Positions 51,299-63,050 of a DNA stretch of 64,000 nucleotides are shown piece after piece. Each line of letters begins with the position of its first letter. Positions within the stretch are counted from its first letter, which is position 1. The DNA is taken from contig CAMUOM010000001.1 of the NCBI GenBank assembly GCA_947090635.1, positions 1-64,000 of the forward strand, read 5' to 3'. Source of the stretch: an uncultured Candidatus Saccharibacteria bacterium. Its GTDB lineage: Bacteria; Patescibacteriota; Saccharimonadia; Saccharimonadales; Saccharimonadaceae. Made by a program: the position numbers and the translations under genes. Below the pieces are notes generated by a model. That model was not told where the DNA came from and did no database searches. It was given only the letters and a program-made list of their open reading frames with translations.

Positions 51299-53272
51299 TT
51301 ACATTTTTTGTTTAATTTGCGCAATAGTATCGCGTAAATCTGCTGCCTTCTCAAACTCCAAATTAGCCGCCGCTAGCTCCATCTGCGCCGTTAAATCATC
51401 TACCAACACACTGTATTCCTCTGGCGGAATGCGATTTAAGTTTAATTTTGGCTTAGCGTCCTCCTTACCAGGGATAATAGCACGCAGCCCCTCGCCAACT
51501 TCCTTTGCTACTGAATGCGGCGTAATATGATGCACCTCGTTGTAATGTTGTTGCAATGCACGGCGGCGATTTGTTTCCTCTATCGCCTCTTTCATCGAAT
51601 CCGTCACACGGTCGCCATACATAATGACTCGCCCCTCAACATGACGCGCTGCACGGCCAATCGTCTGAATCAACGCTGGCGTCGAACGTAAGAACCCCTC
51701 CTTATCGGCATCAACGATGCAAACTAGCGACACTTCTGGCAAATCTAGCCCCTCACGCAACAAATTAATGCCGACCAACACATCGTATTTGCCAAGACGC
51801 AAATCTTTCAAGATATCACTTCGGTCTAAAGTAGTAATATCACTGTGAATATAAGCCGTCTTAATACCAGCCTCGATCAAAAACTCCGTTAAATCCTCTG
51901 CCATCCGCTTCGTAAGTGTCGTCACTAGCACACGTTGATTTTTCTTTATCCGCTCACGAATCTCCGCCATGATGTCATCAACTTGGTGTTCACTTGGTCG
52001 CACCTCGATTTCTGGGTCCAGCAGACCCGTCGGACGAATCACCTGTTCCACCGGCTGCGGCGAATGCGCCAATTCATAATCGCCCGGTGTAGCACTCACG
52101 CAAATTAGCTGGTTAATATGCTGTTCGAACTCGCTAAATGTTAATGGACGGTTATCTAACGCACTCGGTAAACGAAAACCGTACTCTACCAGAGTCTCCT
52201 TGCGCGCTCGGTCACCATGGTACATACCACGCACCTGAGGTAATGTCATATGCGACTCATCAATCAGCATTAGATAATCGTCTGGGAAATAATCTAGTAA
52301 TGTAGTTGGTTGCTCGCCTTCACTCCGACCTGTCAAATAGCGCGAATAGTTCTCAATCCCCTTTACAAAGCCCGTCTGCTCTAGCATCTCAACATCGTAT
52401 TTGATGCGCTGTGTCAAACGCTGCGCCTCAAGTAATTTACCACTCTGCTCAAAGTACTTCACGCGCTGCTCATACTCAGATTTAATTTGCTCAATAGTCT
52501 TTTTTAGCTTCTCTTCTGGTGTAGCATAATGGCTATTCGGGAAGATTCGCACTTCCTCCGGATAGCCCAGTACTTCGCCCGTTAGGGGGTCGATTTCTAG
52601 CAAGCGCTCAACTTCATCACCAAAGAACTCAATACGATAAGCCGTCTCGCGCCCTGACGGATAAATATCTACCGTATCACCGCGTACACGAAATGTTCCG
52701 CGCGCAAAATCAAGGTCATTCCGCCGATACTGAATATCGTTAAAATGGCGCAACAACTTGGCTTGCTGATACGATTTACCCTTGACGAGATACACCGACA
52801 TATCCATGTAATCAGCTGGTGAACCGATACCATAAATACAGCTCACCGACGCCACAATAATCACGTCCCGCCGCGTCAATAATGCACTGGTAGCAGCATG
52901 GCGCAAGCGCTCAATCTCTTCATTAATGCGCGAGTCCTTCTCGATATAAGTATCAGAACTAGTAATATACGCCTCTGGCTGATAATAATCAAAGTATGAT
53001 ACAAAATAATGTACTGCGTTATCCGGAAAGAATTGCTGAAATTCGGCAAACAATTGCGCCGCCAATGTTTTGTTATGTGCCAAAACTAGCGTCGGACGCT
53101 TCATCTGATTAATGACATTGGCCATCGTAAAAGTCTTACCCGTGCCAGTGGCACCAAGCAAAACTTGGCAACGTTCACCACGCTGCAAGCCATCCATCAA
53201 CGCGGCAATCGCCCCTGGCTGGTCGCCCATGGGCTGATATGGCGCACATAATTTAAATTCAGCAGGATTCAT
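51299..53272 (-). CDS. uvrB: UvrABC excinuclease subunit B
   Basis: The DNA-damage verification helicase of nucleotide excision repair. Walker A GATGTGKT, the beta-hairpin region ([15 protein letters not shown]), helicase motifs and the C-terminal UVR domain are complete at 657 residues. The ATG at 53272 has no clear Shine-Dalgarno; a TATAAT (53304-53299) lies 26 nt upstream, so the mRNA would have a short unstructured leader. Confidence 0.97.
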   Translation of the reverse strand: MNPAEFKLCAPYQPMGDQPGAIAALMDGLQRGERCQVLLGATGTGKTFTMANVINQMKRPTLVLAHNKTLAAQLFAEFQQFFPDNAVHYFVSYFDYYQPEAYITSSDTYIEKDSRINEEIERLRHAATSALLTRRDVIIVASVSCIYGIGSPADYMDMSVYLVKGKSYQQAKLLRHFNDIQYRRNDLDFARGTFRVRGDTVDIYPSGRETAYRIEFFGDEVERLLEIDPLTGEVLGYPEEVRIFPNSHYATPEEKLKKTIEQIKSEYEQRVKYFEQSGKLLEAQRLTQRIKYDVEMLEQTGFVKGIENYSRYLTGRSEGEQPTTLLDYFPDDYLMLIDESHMTLPQVRGMYHGDRARKETLVEYGFRLPSALDNRPLTFSEFEQHINQLICVSATPGDYELAHSPQPVEQVIRPTGLLDPEIEVRPSEHQVDDIMAEIRERIKKNQRVLVTTLTKRMAEDLTEFLIEAGIKTAYIHSDITTLDRSDILKDLRLGKYDVLVGINLLREGLDLPEVSLVCIVDADKEGFLRSTPALIQTIGRAARHVEGRVIMYGDRVTDSMKEAIEETNRRRALQQHYNEVHHITPHSVAKEVGEGLRAIIPGKEDAKPKLNLNRIPPEEYSVLVDDLTAQMELAAANLEFEKAADLRDTIAQIKQKM

Positions 53273-53322
53273 AGCATAATCTCTTGACTTATTGCCTAAT
53301 TATACTATGTTTTAGTAAAATT

Positions 53323-54306
53323 TTACAGAGTAACGGGCTTGGTTACTAGCGGTTCAAGCTCGGGACGACCGCGTAAAATTCCTGGCTTAGCACCAACATG
53401 TTGAATCACGCTCGATGAGTTAGCTGCCGCAAATAAAATCGCGTCTTCTAATTTATCACCCAAAGCATAACGTAAAGTAAAGCCAGAACAAAAAGCATCG
53501 CCTGCCCCAGTGCGGTCAACCGACATCTCCTCACCCTTATATAAACCAGCCCGCAAAGCACGCTCACGGTCAACCACTAAAGCTCCATTAGCACCATCTG
53601 TAATGATTACCACTGGGCATAACTTACGTAGTTCACGCGCCAAATCCTCGAGCGTATCACCTGATACAATTTGCTGTGCCTCTTGCTTATTCACCGACAA
53701 AATTTCTACATTCGGCAGTAGCGCCTTTAGCTGATCTGGATGCTCTAGCTCGCGCCCACCTGGATTAAAAGCAATTTTGCAATGATTGGCTCTAGCGTAC
53801 TGCATCACCTTATCATAAATCGTAAAATTGCCTACCAAAGAAGTAAGATAAATCCAATCAACCTGCCGATTCAGCTTTGTAAAATCAAAATCTTCTGGCG
53901 TAAAATACATGCCGCAACCACGATAAGTCAAGATAGTTCGCTCGCCATTCGGCGCCAACAACAGCGTAGAGTAATCAGTATTATGGTCGTCTGAATATGC
54001 CATTGCTGCATAATCAATGCCTTCAGTAGCAAACGATTTCAACACTGCCGCACCAGCCGGGTCGTGACCAATCTTACCCATAAATGTTACTAGCTGGCCG
54101 CCACGCGCAAATGTCGTAGCAGCATTCGAAGCGCCACCACCAGTCTGATAATCAACGTGATTCACATAAATCTTGTCGCCCAATCGAACATTATAGAAAC
54201 ACTCTTCTGGATTAACACATACTGGGTTTAAATGGTCGACATTGCTTAAATAAACATCCTGCGTTGCGGAGCCAACACACAAGAAGCTCAGCGGAGCGCT
54301 ATTCAC
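53323..54306 (-). CDS. PfkB/ribokinase-family sugar kinase
   Basis: A carbohydrate kinase with the C-terminal signature DRTGAGDAFCSGF (catalytic Asp270) and an N-terminal GGGASNAATTFARLG-like region (here TGGGASNAATTFARGG). The substrate cannot be read from sequence. Its place directly after fba, and the absence of a PfkA-type gene in the window, make a phosphofructokinase-like role possible. The start is GTG at 54306, overlapping the fba stop by one base (TAGTG). Confidence 0.88.
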   Translation of the reverse strand: MNSAPLSFLCVGSATQDVYLSNVDHLNPVCVNPEECFYNVRLGDKIYVNHVDYQTGGGASNAATTFARGGQLVTFMGKIGHDPAGAAVLKSFATEGIDYAAMAYSDDHNTDYSTLLLAPNGERTILTYRGCGMYFTPEDFDFTKLNRQVDWIYLTSLVGNFTIYDKVMQYARANHCKIAFNPGGRELEHPDQLKALLPNVEILSVNKQEAQQIVSGDTLEDLARELRKLCPVVIITDGANGALVVDRERALRAGLYKGEEMSVDRTGAGDAFCSGFTLRYALGDKLEDAILFAAANSSSVIQHVGAKPGILRGRPELEPLVTKPVTL

Positions 54307-55211
54307 TAGGGGCGTGCCTTTCCGGCCGAACCGAAGACTTGCATCTTACTCTCAACCACCGCCGCCACTGCTTCGCGCACTGCTGGCATCAACTTTACAA
54401 TCGCGTATTGGTCAGGATTGTCTTTCAACACTTGTTCAAGGGTCTTGCGATAAGCATAACGCATATCACTATTGATATTAACCTTACTAGCACCCACCAC
54501 GGCTGCCTCGCGGAAGAAGTGAAGTGGCGTGCCCGAACCACCATGCAATGAAATATTACAGTCAATCGCTGCACGGATTCGCGAAAGCAATTCGATATCG
54601 AGAATCTTCGGCACTGGATATTTACCATGCAAATTACCAATGGCAGCAGCAAAAGTATCAATACCCGTTGCGTCAACAAAGGCTTTAGCGCCCTCCGGCG
54701 TCGAAAACGTCTGCTTTACGACCTCGTAATCAATTGCCTCATTATGATAGTTAGATGACCCACCAAAATAATGCGGCTCCGACTCAACCAACGCACCGGT
54801 AAACTTCGCATATTCTACCACTTTGCGCGTAGCAGCAATAATCTCTTCATCTGTAGCATCGTGATTTGCTTGCGACACATCAATATGAATAAACTCAAAA
54901 CCACAATCAATCGCCTCTTTACAAGATTCAATGGTTGGTGCGTGGTCAAGGTTAAGATACATTTCGATACCATATTCACGACGATAATTGTTCACCATAT
55001 CGCGCAAATTTTGGCAACCAATCGCAGTAACTTCGCCATGGCTAGCTTCTACTAATACTGGCGACTGGTACTTCTGTGCCGTCTGACAAATAGCAATTAA
55101 AGTTGCCTGATCGTCAACATTAAATGCTCCTACTGCAAAATGCTCACTCCGTGCGCGCTGCATTAAATCACGTGCTGCTGTTGTATGATTTCTAATTTCT
55201 CTGATATTCAT
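54306..55211 (-). CDS. fba: class II fructose-bisphosphate aldolase
   Basis: A zinc aldolase cleaving fructose-1,6-bisphosphate. Visible motifs are NLDHAPTIESC (zinc His and catalytic Asp), VSEPHYFGG, IGNLHGKYP (zinc His) and SLHGGSGTP (zinc His). Length is about 301. The frame opens at a GTG (55217), but GAGGGTGG precedes the ATG at 55211, which is used. A TGC-TATAAT promoter directly follows the transketolase stop, so it can be expressed with pfkB apart from the transketolase genes. Confidence 0.94.
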   Translation of the reverse strand: MNIREIRNHTTAARDLMQRARSEHFAVGAFNVDDQATLIAICQTAQKYQSPVLVEASHGEVTAIGCQNLRDMVNNYRREYGIEMYLNLDHAPTIESCKEAIDCGFEFIHIDVSQANHDATDEEIIAATRKVVEYAKFTGALVESEPHYFGGSSNYHNEAIDYEVVKQTFSTPEGAKAFVDATGIDTFAAAIGNLHGKYPVPKILDIELLSRIRAAIDCNISLHGGSGTPLHFFREAAVVGASKVNINSDMRYAYRKTLEQVLKDNPDQYAIVKLMPAVREAVAAVVESKMQVFGSAGKARP

Positions 55212-55252
55212 TGCCACCCTCTAAAATGTTATTAATTATGCTTATGTATACT

Positions 55253-55261
55253 ATTATAGCA
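55253..55261 (-). promoter_or_regulatory. extended -10 promoter of fba-pfkB
   Basis: Minus strand TGC-TATAAT (55261-55253) with a leader of about 35 nt carrying GAGGG before the fba ATG. Confidence 0.45.
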
Positions 55262-56242
55262 CTACTCGCCAATTAATTGCGTAATTTGGCGTAACACACC
55301 AGCCACATCCAAACCATAATGCGCCAGTAATTCATCTGCCGTACCAGATTGGCCAAATTGGTCATTTACGCCAATTCGCTTAAAGACCTGCGGTACTACG
55401 CCGGATTCCAATAACAGTTCCGCAATTGCCGAGCCAAATCCGCCAGCCACTTGATGCTCTTCAAGAGTAACCGCGACGGAATTTTTACCCACCTCGCGCA
55501 AAATGGTCTCACGGTCAAGTGGCTTAATTGTTGGCACATGCACCACCGAAGCGCCAATTCCCCGCTCCGCTAGCGCCTGCGCTACAAGCAATGCCGTACC
55601 AGTCATAGTGCCGGTCGAGAGTAGAGTAATGGTCGCCTCGTCGTCCTGTCGTACTACATAAGCCTTACCTATCTTAAAGTTGTCATCGGGCGTCGAAAAT
55701 ACCACTTGGTCAGAGCGTGGCACGCGAATATACACCGGATGTGGGTAATCATAAACCGCCTGCACTATTTGCGCCGCTTCATTGGCATCACCCGGCGCCA
55801 GCACAGTCATGTTTGGCAGTACACGCATTAACGCAATATCCTCAAGCATTTGATGTGTTGCGCCGTCGGGGCCGACATTTAAACCCGTATGACTGCCAAT
55901 CACTTTTACTGGCTGGTCATTGAGACAAATCGTCGTCCGAATTTGTTCCCAGTTACGCCCCGGACTAAAAGCTGCATACGCCGCAAGATAAACGGCCTTA
56001 CCCTCGTGAGCCAAACCACTTGCTAGTGTCACTAAATTTTGCTCAGCAATTCCAGTTTCAATAAACCGAGCACCGTGGCGCTCTTTAAACTCCGCTAGCC
56101 CCACTGAACTCGCTAGATCAGCGGTCACCGCCACAACGTCTTGATGTTGCGCACCTAATTCTGCAAGAGCATGACCAAGTGCCTTGCGCACCGACTGATT
56201 CACTGGGTTACCCTTAATTAATTGTTCGTCCAACTTATACAT
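55262..56242 (-). CDS. transketolase, C-terminal subunit
   Basis: The pyrimidine-binding and C-terminal domains of a split transketolase. FIETGIAEQNLVTLASGLAHEGK contains the catalytic Glu that activates thiamine diphosphate; HTGLNVGPDGATHQ and the Rossmann-like C-domain follow. GGAGG precedes the ATG, which overlaps the N-subunit gene by 8 bp, so the subunits are made together. Confidence 0.93.
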   Translation of the reverse strand: MYKLDEQLIKGNPVNQSVRKALGHALAELGAQHQDVVAVTADLASSVGLAEFKERHGARFIETGIAEQNLVTLASGLAHEGKAVYLAAYAAFSPGRNWEQIRTTICLNDQPVKVIGSHTGLNVGPDGATHQMLEDIALMRVLPNMTVLAPGDANEAAQIVQAVYDYPHPVYIRVPRSDQVVFSTPDDNFKIGKAYVVRQDDEATITLLSTGTMTGTALLVAQALAERGIGASVVHVPTIKPLDRETILREVGKNSVAVTLEEHQVAGGFGSAIAELLLESGVVPQVFKRIGVNDQFGQSGTADELLAHYGLDVAGVLRQITQLIGE

Positions 56243-57065
56243 TTAATTCCTCCAAAGCCTGTTGCGCCTGTTCCGCATTTGGCACCTTACCATGCCAATG
56301 ATAGTCATTTTCCATAAAGCTCACACCCTTCGCTGGCACTGTATTAGCAATAATTGTTACTGGCTGATTATTATCTTCCGGTAAATTCAGCACAGTGTTG
56401 CATATTTCAGCCACGTCATTACCATTTATTACTTTTACTAGCCAGCCAAAGCTACGCCATTTGTCAGCTAGAGGCTCTAGCGGCATGATATCCTCGGTCT
56501 TGCCAGATAATTGAATAGTATTACGGTCAACAAATACCACCAAATTATTTAGCTGAGACTTACCGGCAAACATAGCAGCCTCCCAAATATTGCCTTCATC
56601 CAATTCACCGTCACCCGTCACGCAATAGACTCGGCGCTTAGTTTGGTCAAGATATTTAATACTGTAAGCCATGCCCGCCGCCTGCGACACGCCTGAACCT
56701 AATGGTCCAGATGTAGTCTCAAGATACGGCAAAGCAGTTCGTTCCGGATGTCCCTGCAAGTGTGAACCAAATTTTCGCAAACTCATTAGCTCATCCGGCT
56801 TGATAACACCACCCTCTGCTAGAGCAGCATACAACACTGGACAAGTATGGCCAGCCGACAGCACTAATAAATCCCGCGTAGTATCGTGCGGATCGCTAAA
56901 ATTATAATGCATCAGCTTAAAATACAAGCTAGCAAAAATATCCGCCAAATCAAGCGACCCAGCAGTGTGCCCCGACCCTGCCGCAGTTAACATTTTAATA
57001 ATATTACGCCGCATATTGCGGGCGTGTTCACGCAATATACCAGCTTCCGACTCAGTGATGTTCAT
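56235..57065 (-). CDS. transketolase, N-terminal subunit
   Basis: The diphosphate-binding half of transketolase: SGHTAGSLDLADI, SAGHTCPVLYAAL, SGPLGSGVSQAAGMA and the thiamine-diphosphate motif GDGELDEGNIWEA with the downstream Asn. 276 residues is normal for the split form. The ATG at 57065 lies 6 nt after TGT-TAAAAT, which overlaps the rpe stop, so it can be leaderless and independent of rpe. Confidence 0.93.
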   Translation of the reverse strand: MNITESEAGILREHARNMRRNIIKMLTAAGSGHTAGSLDLADIFASLYFKLMHYNFSDPHDTTRDLLVLSAGHTCPVLYAALAEGGVIKPDELMSLRKFGSHLQGHPERTALPYLETTSGPLGSGVSQAAGMAYSIKYLDQTKRRVYCVTGDGELDEGNIWEAAMFAGKSQLNNLVVFVDRNTIQLSGKTEDIMPLEPLADKWRSFGWLVKVINGNDVAEICNTVLNLPEDNNQPVTIIANTVPAKGVSFMENDYHWHGKVPNAEQAQQALEELNV

Positions 57066-57071
57066 GGTTAT

Positions 57072-57080
57072 ATTTTAACA
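57072..57080 (-). promoter_or_regulatory. extended -10 promoter of the split transketolase operon (leaderless)
   Basis: Minus strand TGT-TAAAAT (57080-57072), 6 nt, ATG (57065). It overlaps the last codon and stop of rpe. Confidence 0.45.
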
Positions 57081-57731
57081 CGTTTCATCAACCAGCGCTG
57101 TCAGCTTTTGGTAAGCAACGCGAGCATTTGGCGCATGACTAATCGCCCCGCCAACATTAATCCACGAGATTCCCGCTTGCTGCAATTCAACCACGTTATC
57201 TTGGTTTGCGCCACCATCCCACTCAAGTTGAACTTGCGGGTTAATTTGTCGAACCAAGTCAACCTTTTTAAGCTGTATTAAATCCGCCGTGCCACCTTGA
57301 TATCCCAGATGACCACCAAAAATCAACACATGCTGCGCCAATTTAATCAATTCCACTGCCGACTCCGGCTGCGTTTCAGGCAATAATGCTACGCCAAATT
57401 CAATACCAAACTTAGCTAAATGTTGTGCCAAACTAGGTAATTTTACTGCTGCGCTAGCCTCAGCGTGAACAATTACCAAATCGGGATGTAAAGAAACAAT
57501 CTGATCCACCCAAGTAGCTGGATCGTGCATCATCAAATGCAATACAATTTTAGCATCAAATGGCTCAAACTGCCGCCAATAAATCTGATTTAAATTAACC
57601 GTCTCACTTGGCGCAAACTGACCGTCTGTAATATCAATGTGGATTGCCGGCGCAAACTGCACAAATTCCTGCATGCGCTGCTGATACACCGCAGGGTCGT
57701 CGGTAGTAATGGTGGGCACGATATAGGTCAT
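57075..57731 (-). CDS. ribulose-phosphate 3-epimerase family protein
   Basis: A TIM-barrel protein of 218 residues. AIHIDITDGQFAPS corresponds to the H-x-D-x-M-D-G-x-F-V-P motif of Rpe (metal His and catalytic Asp), LHLMMHDP to the second His motif, and LEWDGGANQDNV to the VDGG region. Several of these are less exact than in model Rpe, so annotation is at family level. The start overlaps the rpiB stop (ATGA). Confidence 0.8.
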   Translation of the reverse strand: MTYIVPTITTDDPAVYQQRMQEFVQFAPAIHIDITDGQFAPSETVNLNQIYWRQFEPFDAKIVLHLMMHDPATWVDQIVSLHPDLVIVHAEASAAVKLPSLAQHLAKFGIEFGVALLPETQPESAVELIKLAQHVLIFGGHLGYQGGTADLIQLKKVDLVRQINPQVQLEWDGGANQDNVVELQQAGISWINVGGAISHAPNARVAYQKLTALVDETC

Positions 57732-58180
57732 AGCTCATCTAGCTCTTTGTTACGACGAATATAGCGCTCAGCGCCGGCAAACGGTGTCTTCAGGAAAGTA
57801 TCAATGATATCCTTCCAGAGCGGTTCGTTATAATCTTTGTCTAGTACACGCGCCGGTAGGCAAAGACAATTAGCATCATTATCATTGCGGCCATAACGCG
57901 CGTCAGATACTGAAGTAGCAACAATTGCCCGTACTCCCTTAGTGCGGTTAGCCGCCATTGCCATTCCCTGGCCGCCACCACAAATTAAAATGGCCTGGTC
58001 GATATCATCAACCTCGTCAACTAGCTTAACCGCCGCACGATGTGCAAACTCCGGAAAATCATCGTCTGGATCAAACTCTTGGTTTGAACAATCCGCTATT
58101 TGGTAACCTTGCTTTGTTAAATAATCTGCTATTTTATTTTTTAGATAAAACCCCTGATGGTCGGCACCCAAGTAAATCAT
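57728..58180 (-). CDS. rpiB: ribose-5-phosphate isomerase B family protein
   Basis: It interconverts ribose-5-P and ribulose-5-P. YLGADHQGFYLKN and ILICGGGQGMAMAANR match the RpiB/LacAB phosphate- and ring-opening regions (usual CGTGIGMSIAANK). 150 residues is typical. AGGAGGG precedes the ATG; the promoter is extended -10 TGT-TATAAT directly after the gapA terminator. With rpe and transketolase it gives the non-oxidative pentose phosphate branch. Confidence 0.88.
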   Translation of the reverse strand: MIYLGADHQGFYLKNKIADYLTKQGYQIADCSNQEFDPDDDFPEFAHRAAVKLVDEVDDIDQAILICGGGQGMAMAANRTKGVRAIVATSVSDARYGRNDNDANCLCLPARVLDKDYNEPLWKDIIDTFLKTPFAGAERYIRRNKELDEL

Positions 58181-58202
58181 TTACCCTCCTATTTACAATA
58201 CT

Positions 58203-58211
58203 ATTATAACA
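58203..58211 (-). promoter_or_regulatory. extended -10 promoter of rpiB-rpe
   Basis: Minus strand TGT-TATAAT (58211-58203) with a leader of about 16 nt carrying AGGAGGG. It starts within the T-run after the gapA terminator. Confidence 0.5.
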
Positions 58212-58219
58212 CTTAACAA

Positions 58220-58247
58220 AAATTAGCCCTTAATAAAGGGCTAATTT
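58220..58247 (-). terminator. intrinsic terminator after gapA
   Basis: A 12-bp stem AAATTAGCCCTT/AAGGGCTAATTT with a 4-nt loop, followed on the minus strand by TTGTT. It lies about 20 bp after the gapA stop. Confidence 0.85.
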
Positions 58248-58265
58248 AGTTATATATCTAGCTAG

Positions 58266-59327
<1,062 letters not shown>

Positions 59328-59331
<4 letters not shown>

Positions 59332-61457
59332 TATCGTAGCTCCGCGCCGGTATTTGGCGCACCATACTTACCACGTAAATACTTCGCTCGCACACCAGCA
59401 TCATCTATATAATGCGGCAACGCAGTATGTAGCGACCGGTCACTCAAGGTTTGGTTTCTCTTCTGCAATAGATTTAGCTTATCCCAGGCCTTTTTAATAG
59501 CAGATTCAAACTGTTTATTTAAGGCATTACGCTGACGCAGCTCATTTTTAGTTTGCATTAATTCATTACGCAACGCAATATCTCTTAGGCTATTTTTCGT
59601 ACTACCTTTACTTAAAGTAGTCAGTTGTGGCTGCCGTTTTGTCTCATTATTAGTGTTAGCCGTACTAGTTGTGCCAATAGCATTTTCCGTATTATCTTTA
59701 TTTTTATTCGTTATCTCAGTCGTACCATTACTATTTGGTTCAGGTTTACGCCTAAATAAAGTTCCGTGTGGTACAAATGGCTTAATCATAGGATTCACTG
59801 GTTTTACAGGTTTAAATTCCAATTTACCATCGCCATTTAAAGATGGATGATGCCCATCGCCACCAAAAACATTTGGGTTATTCGGTATCTGAGGCTTATC
59901 GTAGGTGTATTGACCTACGACGGTTTTACGTCCATTGATATCTTCTATAGACACCGCCACCGTACCAACATGCAATGACGGCGGCACAGAAAATTGCACC
60001 GTATTATCATCCAAATATTCAATTTTATCCGTAGTTAATTCTACGCCACCAAAAAATATTTTCTTGAGCAAATGTTCATTTTTGCCCATGGAAATCGTTA
60101 AATCAGGCGTGATATCCGGTATAGACTCGTTGCCAGTATGTAACTCATATAGTCTACCACTAGCACTCAAGCCGAGAACCACACCAGTAGTATACTCATT
60201 TAAACCCGGCTGCAGTGGAATTAAACGTATAATTTTTTCATTCAGAGGAGTAGCGATGTTAATCCACGAATTATTATCCCCTACATACAACATAAAAACA
60301 TCACCCGCTTCATTTAACGCAAAATGACCAGCTAAACCGTCATCCAATAATTGTCCAATCGGCTCACGCGTTGGTGGTAATGGCAAACCACCCTGAACGC
60401 CGCCGCCGTTAAAAGCAAAGGCTATCGCGCCATCTGATACTATAAAAGCCTGTTCTGCGTTAGCACTAGTTCCGTTAGGGTCTAACGAGCCAGCCGATAC
60501 ATGCGTAAACCCATAGCTCTCAGGAGCTAAATTATATTTATTTTTCAATAATGCCCTCGGCACTGAACTAGTCGACCAAGTATACGGCATATCTTTGGTA
60601 ATCGCAGCTATATCATGTGTTATTGGATTAACAGCAACTTCCCTTACCCTACCATCAAACTCTTTCGTATATATAATCGGATTACGGTCTAGATATGACC
60701 ACACAGCTACGCCGTCAGCACCAGCTTGACAGTCACTATTGTCACTACAAATTCTCGCAACAATAGATGTATCGTTAATTTCACCAACAATATTAACGTC
60801 AAGTACTTTATAATTATCTAGCGGCAAAGGCTTTGGCTCATTGCCGTCACCCCAGAAATAGGCTGTGCCATCTTCCAATAGCGCTACCGATGCATTGTGC
60901 TTTGCTGTGATAGCAATGGCAGCCTTTGGCAACTTAACTATCACCGCCTGTTGCGCGTTAATATGAATATTATCGTCAGACACATAGCCAAGCTGTCCCC
61001 AATCATTATCACCCCAAGCCACAACTGACCCGTTATACAATAGAGCTAGCTCGTGACGATCACCTCTAGCATAAGATTTAATTCTGCCAATCGGCTTACG
61101 AACTTCGCCCGACAAGTATGGACTGTGTAAAGTAATAACATCACCACCCAACGTTAAGCCAGACTTAGAGCTTAAACCATATGGCTTATTTACTGGCTTA
61201 TTATCTGCACTAGAACTATCATTATTCGCACTAGCCTCTAAATTCACCTTGTCAGTAGAATTACTAGGCTCATTAGGATTAGTGTTTGCTACATTGAAAT
61301 TTACCGTCTCTCGATCTTCCCCTTCAACAACATCAGACGATGTATCAGGGTCTTCGCTACTGCCCACCAGCAAATCCTCAGCTAGCGCCACTTGCGGCAT
61401 AGCCATTAATACTACACCTACCGCAATTACCATACACGACCGAACTTTTTTAAACAT
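59328..61457 (-). CDS. secreted RCC1-repeat protein
   Basis: A 709-residue exported protein. A Sec signal peptide (about 1-26, ending AxA in PQVALA) is followed by a Ser/Asn/Asp-rich linker (30-90), a short IPT/TIG-like strand pair, and RCC1/beta-propeller repeats (LYNGSVVAWGDNDWGQLGY; LLEDGTAYFWGDG). A second IPT/TIG-like domain lies near 465-525, then an Asn/Thr-rich linker and a C-terminal coiled coil (about 625-680). No sorting motif or C-terminal anchor is seen. A surface or host-contact role is an inference. The stop is TGA. Confidence 0.8.
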
Positions 61458-61505
61458 GACGCCCCCTAAATTTAAATTATTACAGCCGCTAAAGAATATA
61501 GTTAT

Positions 61506-61533
61506 ATTATAACGCTAATGCTTATTTTGTCCA
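61506..61533 (-). promoter_or_regulatory. promoter of the RCC1 gene
   Basis: -35 TGGACA (61533-61528), 16-bp spacer, -10 TATAAT (61511-61506). A leader of about 45 nt with AGGGGGCG precedes the ATG. It is back-to-back with the relA promoter. Confidence 0.5.
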
Positions 61534-61539
61534 GTAAAG

Positions 61540-61548
61540 TGCTATAAT
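61540..61548 (+). promoter_or_regulatory. extended -10 promoter of relA (leaderless)
   Basis: TGC-TATAAT (61540-61548), 6 nt, ATG (61555). No Shine-Dalgarno and no good -35. Confidence 0.55.
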
Positions 61549-61554
61549 TGTCAT

Positions 61555-63039
61555 ATGAAAGAAGCAACAGAATTTTTAAAGCTCGCACGGCAGAAGTTTG
61601 CGGACGATAAAGACTACCAAAAAATCGTCTTAGCGCTTGATTTTGCTACCGAGAAGCACGCTGGTCAAAAACGCCTCAGCGGCGAACCATACATCATCCA
61701 CCCAATTGCTGTTGCGACAATTCTCTGTGAATGGAACATGGACCGCGACTCCGTTGTCGCCGGTCTACTACATGATGTCGCTGAAGATACCGGCACAGAT
61801 TTAGGCGAAATAGGCGCAAAATTTGGCGATGACGTAGCGTTATTGGTTGATGGCGTCACTAAAATCAGCAAGGCACGCAGTGGACGCGATGATATTACTC
61901 ACTATCTACCAAAAACTAAAGACAACCTAACTAAACTGTTAGTTGCTATTGGGGCCGACGTCCGTGTCATTATTATTAAATTGGCTGACCGCCTACACAA
62001 TCTACGCACGCTCCAATATCAAACCCGTGAAAAACAACTTAAAAAAGCACGTGAAAGCCTTGAGGTATTTGGCCCGCTCGCCGACCGACTCAATATGGGG
62101 CGAGTACGCGTTGAGATTGAAGACTTAAGCTTTAAATACCTCGCACCAAAACGCTATGAAAAATTACGCGCCTTAATTGACCGAAGAATCAGCGAAAGCA
62201 AACAGACTATCGACCAAGTTCGTAATGAAGTAAGCAAAAAGTTGGCCGAAGAAAAAATCCCTTGTCATGTAGAAGGGCGTATTAAGTCAGTTTATTCACT
62301 TCATAAAAAGTTGACCAAACACTCTGATATTAACGACATCTACGACCTCATGGCACTACGTGTTATCACCGACGACGTCTCATCTTGCTATCTCGTACTC
62401 GGCTTACTTCACCAGATGTATACTCCAATGCCTGGGCGCATCAAAGACTATATTGCGCGGCCAAAAACTAACGGCTATCAGTCGCTACACACTACAGTGA
62501 CTACACCAGAAGGTCAAGTCGTAGAGTTCCAGATCCGCACTAAACAAATGCATGAATACGCCGAACGTGGTCTTGCTGCGTCATTCCATTACAATGAGCA
62601 AAAGCTAACCGATACCTACAAGCGCGGCGGACTGGCGCCTCTGCCAGCTAACCTAAACTGGATTCACGAGCTCCAAGTAGCTGCCGCTAAGTTGCGTGCC
62701 GGTAAGCAAGTCAACTTTGACGCCTTTAAGGTCAACCTATTCTCCGACCGCATTTTCGTCTATTCACCACGTGGCGACATCTTCGACTTGCCATCTGGCG
62801 CCTTGCCACTCGACTTTGCCTACCAAGTTCACTCCGACGTAGCCGCCAAGGCTGCTGGCTTTATGGTTAATGGGCGACTGGTTAAGTTCGATACACCACT
62901 TAAGTCAGGCGATGTCGTAGAAGTAATTACACGCAAAAATGTCATTCCGCACCTTGATTGGCTAAATAAAATCGCCACCGGTCGTGCACGACGCAAGTTG
63001 CGCAATCAGCTCAGTAAAAATAGCCAGATTAATCAGTAA
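61555..63039 (+). CDS. relA: RelA/SpoT-family (p)ppGpp synthetase/hydrolase, short form
   Basis: A stringent-response enzyme. The hydrolase HD domain is intact (HDVAED, 73-78), followed by the synthetase domain (GRIKSVYSLHKKL, YDLMALRVI, RPKTNGYQSLHTTV, EFQIRTKQMHEYAE) and a TGS domain (IFVYSPRGDIFDLPSGALPLDFAYQVHSD). It stops after TGS at 494 residues. The helical, zinc-finger and ACT domains of long Rel proteins (about 730) are absent, so ribosome-linked control should differ. It is the only Rel-type gene in the window. Confidence 0.93.
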   Translation: MKEATEFLKLARQKFADDKDYQKIVLALDFATEKHAGQKRLSGEPYIIHPIAVATILCEWNMDRDSVVAGLLHDVAEDTGTDLGEIGAKFGDDVALLVDGVTKISKARSGRDDITHYLPKTKDNLTKLLVAIGADVRVIIIKLADRLHNLRTLQYQTREKQLKKARESLEVFGPLADRLNMGRVRVEIEDLSFKYLAPKRYEKLRALIDRRISESKQTIDQVRNEVSKKLAEEKIPCHVEGRIKSVYSLHKKLTKHSDINDIYDLMALRVITDDVSSCYLVLGLLHQMYTPMPGRIKDYIARPKTNGYQSLHTTVTTPEGQVVEFQIRTKQMHEYAERGLAASFHYNEQKLTDTYKRGGLAPLPANLNWIHELQVAAAKLRAGKQVNFDAFKVNLFSDRIFVYSPRGDIFDLPSGALPLDFAYQVHSDVAAKAAGFMVNGRLVKFDTPLKSGDVVEVITRKNVIPHLDWLNKIATGRARRKLRNQLSKNSQINQ

Positions 63040-63050
63040 TCACCAAAATT

